Below, piece after piece: positions 6,481-10,020 of a stretch of 10,020 bases of DNA. This DNA comes from Bremia lactucae (lineage: Eukaryota; Oomycota; Peronosporomycetes; Peronosporales; Peronosporaceae). Numbering within the stretch: position 1 is the stretch's first letter; each line of letters starts with the position of its first letter. The stretch lies in contig NC_090610.1 of the NCBI RefSeq assembly GCF_004359215.1, positions 9,881,854 through 9,891,873 of the forward strand. Reading direction: 5' to 3'. The position numbers and the translations under genes were made by a program. The notes beneath the pieces were generated by a model. The model ran no database searches. It saw nothing but the letters and a program-made list of their open reading frames with translations, and was not told the DNA's origin.

Positions 6481-6988
6481 TTGTTTGATGACATAAAGAA
6501 AGCCTATAAAGAAGATAAGGACCTTCTATGTTTGATGGCTCATTTAATGAATCTATCCCATAAATCTCTAAAAGATCTACCGGCTTTATATCGGTCGTCA
6601 TCCGATCGATACACAACATGTAACGGCATATTGTATTACACAGCCGTTACCGGCGACACCCCACGTGTCGTCGTCCCAACTCACAATAATTTGCGCTTGC
6701 GCATCATGTATGAGTGTCACGATGCTCCAACAAGTGGACATCGTGGACGTGAGAAGACTTACCTCACAGCAAGTCGTGACTTTTACTGGCCCCGCCAGTA
6801 TCAGTTTGTGCGCAAGTACATTCGTGCTTGCGAATATGTCAACGGGTGAAGCCTAGCCCTTCATCCCGTGCACCTCTTCAACCTCTACCACTTCCGGCAG
6901 AATGTTGGCAGTCCGTACCTATGGACTTCGTCTTCAGATTTTCCGAAGACGACCACGAAAACAATGGAATCCTTGTTTTTGTAGACAG
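6481..6988 (+). pseudogene. pol: Integrase N-terminal part (zinc domain and first catalytic Asp)
   Basis: The zinc-binding H-H-C-C domain is complete apart from one frameshift. His is at 6718-6720 (ECHDAP) and 6739-6741 (SGHRG), Cys at 6829-6831 (RACE) and 6837-6839 (CQRV). The spacing is six, then twenty-nine residues, then two. The frame change lies between the two Cys and looks like one lost base; the upstream frame ends at TGA 6847-6849. The catalytic core begins AECWQSVPMDFVF with the first D of the D,D-35-E triad at 6924-6926, then NNGILVFVD. Element sequence ends near 6988, so the second Asp and the Glu are absent. Integrase would insert the cDNA into the genome. Confidence 0.87.
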
Positions 6989-7373
6989 ATCTATCTCCTC
7001 GGCAGCTTTAAAGACATGCCGGAGCACCTCAACTGGGGATGCCTACGCAAATTCGTCTATGACGGCCTCGAACACCTCGTTCGAAAGCCCATCCTCTTTA
7101 TTAAGAAAAGATCCAAAGGTCACTCGTTTAGACGTGCCTTTGATCGTCCTAATCTGTCGGGTACTCGTTCTTCGAGTCACCACGACCTTTTTCTGGGATG
7201 CGGGTGCCGTTGCACTCCTGGCTAACGCACCCCTTCCAGCCGCACCAAGCTCTAGGCACTGTGCCGGTTTATGCGACGCATGACTTCTTGTCAGCTCACC
7301 GTCAACTGCCACAGGCTCTCGGCTCTATGCAGGACTATGAAACACATGACTTCTTGTCATTGCCTTATTTGTC
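6989..7373 (-). pseudogene. Inverted fragment of Gypsy protease-RT linker
   Basis: On the minus strand this encodes a close relative of the linker at about 3945-4317. Identical STRQIRTIKGTSKR is preceded by KKVVVTRRT where the plus copy has KVVVTQKM, and followed by the related pair VFEAVIDEFA / VFETVNDKIA. AQCLE is also shared. The match runs from the base next to the tRNA-Gly 3' end down to about 6989, where integrase sequence begins. The minus-strand frame is open from 7312 to 7043, so this copy is less damaged than the plus-strand one. It contains a 15-base direct repeat, CATGACTTCTTGTCA, at 7273 and 7345. It is not a gene on its own. Confidence 0.8.
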
Positions 7374-7444
7374 TGCGCCGTCCGGGAATCGAACCAGGGG
7401 CATCTCGTTGGCAACGAGATATTTTACCACTAAACCAACGGCGC
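7374..7444 (-). tRNA. tRNA-Gly (anticodon GCC), possibly functional
   Basis: The minus strand folds into a 71-base tRNA. The acceptor stem GCGCCGT/ACGGCGC is perfect, the D arm is GTTT/AAAT with loop AGTGGTA, the anticodon stem is TCTCG/CGAGA with loop TTGCCAA (anticodon GCC), and the discriminator is A. The T stem CCTGG/CCCGG has a T-C mismatch in its middle pair. The B box GGTTCGATTCC is intact. No CCA is encoded. The DNA immediately after the 3' end is inverted retroelement sequence with no T run for over 200 bases, so the native terminator appears to be missing. It may be a displaced or recently inactivated gene. Confidence 0.85.
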
Positions 7445-7561
7445 TGGCGAGATCAAAGAGTCACCTTCTACGCAATGTTCTTGCATTCACACGTCGTCAC
7501 CTTTCAAATTGTACAAAAACAGTGCTGCTACTCAACAGCCCCAGCGGATGCCAACAAATGC
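7445..7561. other. Unassigned spacer 5' of tRNA-Gly
   Basis: About 117 bases between the tRNA-Gly gene and the resumed integrase sequence. I recognise neither retroelement coding sequence nor a regulatory motif. It could be the original 5' flank of the tRNA gene carried with it. Confidence 0.35.
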
Positions 7562-7783
7562 AATTTCTATACTACCTGGAGGTACTACGAATTTGTTGCC
7601 GCGATTCATTGGGTTCTTTCGGTGGTAAAAGAGGTTAGAGGTCTTAATTATAGGCTCACCCTTCCCCCGTATATGATGACGTACCCCGTATTGTACGTGG
7701 GTCGTCTGAAACGGTATGTAGACCCAAATGAGGTCACATATCCCCATCCACGTGAAGTAATCGAGGCACCCCATCTTTACTAG
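7562..7783 (+). pseudogene. pol: Integrase C-terminal part (GPY/F-like module)
   Basis: Plus-strand element sequence resumes with ILPGGTTNLLPRFIG (7569-7613), the usual start of the GPY/F module where the family has L-x-x-[RK]-[FY]-x-G-P. It shifts frame near 7616 and continues VVKEVRGLNYRLTLPPYM, then YPVLYVGRLKRYVDP and HPREVIEAPHLY, ending at TAG 7781-7783. This module lies after the catalytic core in Gypsy integrases. The core that should separate it from 6988 is missing and replaced by the inverted fragment, the tRNA-Gly gene and the spacer. No polypurine tract or 3' LTR is evident downstream. Confidence 0.75.
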
Positions 7784-8445
7784 GTTGACTAGTACTGTTA
7801 TCAGTATTAGCGAAAGGTGACCCGATAGTATTTAAGGTGTCATTAATTGTTTAAACGACAGCAAACAAATGGATGTGTGGCATAATGGTGAATTTACCGG
7901 ATCTTTAAAAAAGGAGTCGTCACTTTGCTTGATGATAAATATGTCGTATTTATTAATTTACAAGCTAAATAACGGTAAAATCAAGACTGACGCTTACCTC
8001 AAATCACAGAGTTGTGGGAATAACAATTTTACTTTGCGAATTCAAAATTACTTTTTATTCTTTTAGATGGTTGTGGGAGCAATAATTAAGAAGAAGCGTT
8101 TTGTTTAATTTAAAAAATATATATTTTTAAATTGTAGTTGTGGAATTTTTAATAGTGCAGTGTTATTGCCTTAAAATTTTGCGATATAAAACTCACATGG
8201 TGTCCACCATCCATGATTATTTTGAGCCACATCGTGAAGTAATAATATCCGACAGATCTAGATTTGTGGAAGTTATAACAAGTTTGATTTTTTCCGTTAT
8301 TAAGAATTGTGATTACAAGAGGGCGCCAGAAACCTTCCCCATCATTTATTCTTAATAGAGTAATATGATAGCTAAATACTGCAGGTCCGATTGTACGTCA
8401 GCTTGCAAAAGTGCGTCATAGGGGTCCCCGAGATACCTTCGCTAG
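7784..8445. other. AT-rich stretch without recognisable gene
   Basis: Composition changes clearly to AT-rich after about 7830, reverting near 8370. Two small open frames exist (7869-8066 and 8140-8355), but neither has a recognisable domain and both have the residue content expected of AT-rich noncoding DNA. The second contains a single HREVIISDRSRF, faintly like the second-Asp region of integrases; I do not call it. A palindrome lies at 8107-8133. No LTR sequence is found here. Confidence 0.6.
8107..8133. repeat. AT palindrome in the AT-rich stretch
   Basis: AATTTAAAAA pairs with TTTTTAAATT across a central ATATATA, a 10-bp perfect inverted repeat. It could extrude as a cruciform; low complexity makes chance formation likely. 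Confidence 0.7.
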
Positions 8446-8517
8446 GCTGCATCAAGGGATTTAAACCCAAATCGCTGGATTCAAAGTCCAGAGTGCTCAC
8501 CATTACACCATAAGAGC
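8446..8517 (-). pseudogene. tRNA-Gln(TTG) pseudogene at the array edge
   Basis: The 5' half on the minus strand is nearly normal: GCTCTTATGG, D arm with GGTGAGC instead of GGTTAGC, anticodon stem CTGGA/TCCAG and loop CTTTGAA (anticodon TTG). The 3' half is ruined. The T stem reads TTGGG/CCCTT with two mismatches, the T loop begins TTT instead of TTC (damaging the B box), and the acceptor strand (GATGCAGC) no longer matches the 5' side. Damage is concentrated on the side facing the AT-rich stretch. It is unlikely to be transcribed or folded correctly. Confidence 0.8.
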
Positions 8518-8953
8518 ATCGGGCCGAGAGTCCACACGTCAATCCTTACTGATCCTAATCAACATCGTCAGTATGCTTCTGTCATCAATATCGGTGGCTC
8601 TGGCGAATAAGACCACATTTCTCGGCTCCGAAAATGCAAACATTTTTAATGGTCAACTTACTTAAAACGTGCCTCTTGCGTTTCTAACGGCATTTGCAAA
8701 ATTGTATTTCGACTGAGGTTCAAGAAGTGATGAAGATAGGCTAGCGTCATTGTACGTTCCGACCATACCTTAGCAGCCAAGAAAAGCAAGAGCTAATTCC
8801 TGGCCCTCTAATGACATCGAATCCATATCAATGCATGACGGTCTTTTTTTCGATAGAATGCGGTGATCATAGCAGTAAACAAGCTCCGATCTTCCGAATG
8901 GACCATCTTGCGTGGACTGCTTTGTTTGGCTCCACTAGTAGCAGCGCATTGAA

Positions 8954-9025
8954 AGGTCCTACCGGGATTGGAACCCGGATCGCTGGATTCAGAGTCCAGA
9001 GTGCTAACCATTACACCATAAGACC
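8954..9025 (-). tRNA. tRNA-Gln (anticodon CTG), copy 2, variant T loop
   Basis: Same 72-base structure as the copy at 3304-3375, with one difference in the T loop: TTCCAAT instead of TTCAAAT. This puts C at position 57, where a purine is nearly universal, and changes the B box from GGTTCAAATCC to GGTTCCAATCC. All stems remain paired and the anticodon is CTG. Transcription or tertiary folding may be weakened. No T run follows within about 150 bases on the minus strand. Confidence 0.88.
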
Positions 9026-9157
9026 ACCCGACTAGTCCAATGCTTTCGGGTCTCAAAACAACTTTGCAACGACTTTGTAAGCACAGACTTTGTCTCCGTG
9101 CTAATGCAAGTGTTCTGCTACCAGCAACATACGAAGGTAGACATTAAATAGTGTCCA

Positions 9158-9215
9158 CCGGAATTTGCTCTCCGATGGTTGATTCAGAGTCACGAGTGCT
9201 AGCCACACACTTCAT
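9158..9215 (-). pseudogene. Decayed tRNA-Gln(CTG)-like relic
   Basis: Plus-strand CCGGAATTTG, then GATTCAGAGTC, GAGTGCT, AGCCACACAC follows the order of the tRNA-Gln gene T arm, anticodon arm and D arm, with substitutions and small indels. The anticodon loop CTCTGAA survives but its stem is down to about three pairs. This is the intact-length version of the relic truncated at 3550. Confidence 0.6.
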
Positions 9216-9226
9216 TATACAACCAT

Positions 9227-9250
9227 GTCTTTGTCGAATCTTGCAAAGAC
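9227..9250. repeat. Hairpin in the spacer downstream of tRNA-Gln(TTG)
   Basis: GTCTTTG pairs with CAAAGAC over a 10-base loop. It lies between the tRNA relic and the TTG gene terminator. A comparable short hairpin built on GACTTTGTC occurs at 3431-3451, with copies at 9081-9101 and beyond. Function unknown. Confidence 0.5.
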
Positions 9251-9304
9251 ACTGAATGCCATGAGGTTTGCCTTTCAGATACAAGGATGCATACTGTTAG
9301 CAGC

Positions 9305-9308
9305 AAAA
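9305..9308 (-). terminator. Candidate Pol III terminator of tRNA-Gln(TTG)
   Basis: AAAA on the plus strand is TTTT on the transcribed strand's sense, 20 bases after the tRNA 3' end at 9328. Four T is the minimal eukaryotic Pol III stop. It is the nearest such run for this gene. Confidence 0.5.
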
Positions 9309-9327
9309 CCTGAAGGAGCACAAACAT

Positions 9328-9399
9328 AGCTCCTACCGGGATTTGAACCCGGATCGCTGGATTCAAAGTCCAGAGCGCTAACCATTACACCATAAGAGC
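9328..9399 (-). tRNA. tRNA-Gln (anticodon TTG)
   Basis: Complete 72-base tRNA on the minus strand. The acceptor stem is GCTCTTA/TAGGAGC with one G-T pair, the D stem GTGT/GCGC, the anticodon stem CTGGA/TCCAG with loop CTTTGAA (anticodon TTG), the T stem CCGGG/CCCGG with loop TTCAAAT, and discriminator T. A and B boxes match those of the CTG genes. It differs from the CTG isoacceptor mainly in the acceptor stem second and sixth-from-end pairs and the wobble base, so the two arose by duplication. A TTTT terminator follows at 9305-9308. This is the most complete transcription unit in the window. Confidence 0.94.
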
Positions 9400-9835
9400 A
9401 TCGAGCCGAAGTTCTGCACATCAATCTTTACTAATCCTAATCAACATCGTCAGTATGCTTCTGTCATCAATATCGGTGGCTCTAGCGAATAAGACCACAT
9501 TTCTCGGCTCCGAAAATGCAAACATTTTTAATTGTCAACTTACTTAAAACGTGCCTCTTGCGTTTCTAACGGCATTTGCAAAATTGTATTTCGACTGAGG
9601 TTCAAGAAGTGATGAAGATAGGCTAGCGTCATTGTACGTTCCGACCATACCTTAGCAGCCAAGAAAAGCAAGAGCTAATTCCTGGCCCTCTAATGACATC
9701 GAATCCATATCAATGCATGACGGTCTTTTTTTCGATAGAATGCGGTGGTCATAGCAGTAAACAAGCTCCGATCTTCCGAATGGACCATCTTGCGTGGACT
9801 GCTTTGTTTGGCTCCACTAGTAGCAGCGCATTGAA

Positions 9836-9907
9836 AGGTCCTACCGGGATTTGAACCCGGATCGCTGGATTCAGAGTCCAGAGTGCTAACCATTACACCA
9901 TAAGACC
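9836..9907 (-). tRNA. tRNA-Gln (anticodon CTG), copy 3
   Basis: Identical in the mature region to the copy at 3304-3375: all stems paired, T loop TTCAAAT, anticodon CTG, discriminator T, no intron and no encoded CCA. It belongs to the second full array unit. As with the other CTG copies, no run of four T lies close downstream. Confidence 0.94.
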
Positions 9908-10020
9908 ACCCGACTAGTCCAATGCTTTCGGGTCTCAGAACAACTTTGCAACGACTTTGTAAGCACAGACTTTGTCTCCGTGCTAATGCAAGTGTTCTGC
10001 TACCAGCAACATACGAAGGT

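Larger units (their letters stand above)
1063..7783 (+). mobile_element. Degenerate Ty3/Gypsy LTR retrotransposon, missing its 3' LTR
   Basis: The order 5' LTR, primer-binding site, gag with zinc knuckle, aspartic protease, reverse transcriptase, RNase H, integrase is diagnostic of Ty3/Gypsy (Metaviridae-type) elements. The copy is dead. It has many stop codons and reading-frame changes, lost catalytic residues in protease and the first RT, an integrase core replaced by an inverted fragment, and no recognisable 3' LTR after 7783. A tRNA-array segment interrupts it at 2868-3550 and a tRNA-Gly gene sits at 7374-7444. Recalled similarity of the protein fragments points to an oomycete lineage. 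Confidence 0.85.
8518..10020 (-). repeat. Tandem tRNA-Gln array, 882-bp unit
   Basis: Equivalent points recur 882 bases apart: the tRNA-Gln(CTG) genes end at 8954 and 9836 and the TTG 5' ends are at 8517 and 9399. Reading the minus strand, each unit holds tRNA-Gln(TTG), then a long spacer, then tRNA-Gln(CTG), with a decayed third tRNA-like copy between genes. The spacers are almost identical between units (first bases excepted: GGGCCGAGAGTCC against GAGCCGAAGTTC), which implies recent amplification or homogenisation. The array continues off the right edge. The third copy of the unit's CTG half is inserted at 2868-3550. Confidence 0.92.

Noticed and set aside
7374..7444. tRNA-Gly as a retroposed mature tRNA
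   Set aside because: No CCA tail is encoded after the discriminator and there is no A-rich tail, as would be expected if a mature tRNA had been copied.
7198..7530. Plus-strand open frames crossing 7374-7444
   Set aside because: They translate the antisense of tRNA-Gly and the inverted linker; only the part after 7562 is element coding sequence.
8140..8355. 71-residue open frame with HREVIISDRSRF as an integrase fragment
   Set aside because: Only one short motif-like string in AT-rich DNA, with no supporting flanking motifs.
8518..10020. CRISPR or phage-like array
   Set aside because: The repeats are 882 bp with tRNA genes and eukaryotic Pol III boxes; no short repeats with unique spacers.

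Overview
This window looks like repeat-rich nuclear DNA of a eukaryote. tRNA genes have Pol III-type internal A and B boxes, and the rest is mostly decayed Ty3/Gypsy LTR retrotransposon sequence. The wording of the gag, reverse transcriptase and integrase fragments resembles Gypsy elements I associate with oomycetes (Phytophthora and relatives). That placement is recall, not a database result. I see no intact host protein gene.

Layout. (1) 1-223 is the 3' end of a retroelement internal region, ending in a polypurine tract. (2) 224-776 is a hairpin-rich LTR (LTR A); 777-1062 is either the rest of that LTR or flanking DNA. (3) 1063-1574 is a second, related LTR (LTR B), followed by a primer-binding site at 1577-1588. 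(4) 1600-7783 is the ruined body of a Gypsy element, in the order gag, protease, reverse transcriptase, RNase H, integrase. It is broken by stop codons, frameshifts and rearrangements, and no 3' LTR is visible. (5) 7784-8445 is AT-rich with nothing recognisable. (6) 8446-10020 is a tandem array with an 882-bp period, all tRNA genes on the minus strand, alternating tRNA-Gln(CTG) and tRNA-Gln(TTG), plus a decayed third tRNA per unit.

Three rearrangements stand out. A 683-bp array segment carrying tRNA-Gln(CTG) lies inside the protease and is flanked by an exact 89-bp duplication of protease sequence, with an ambiguous base N at one junction. The polymerase region holds two successive RT palm domains from visibly different Gypsy lineages. 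An inverted, divergent copy of the protease-RT linker replaces the integrase catalytic core and starts exactly at the 3' end of a tRNA-Gly(GCC) gene.

The only parts likely to be functional are the tRNA genes: three Gln(CTG), one Gln(TTG) and possibly the Gly(GCC). The retroelement proteins cannot be made from this copy. I did not find a novel defence or metabolic system. The interest lies in structural rearrangement, tRNA/retroelement junctions and the palindrome-rich LTR.
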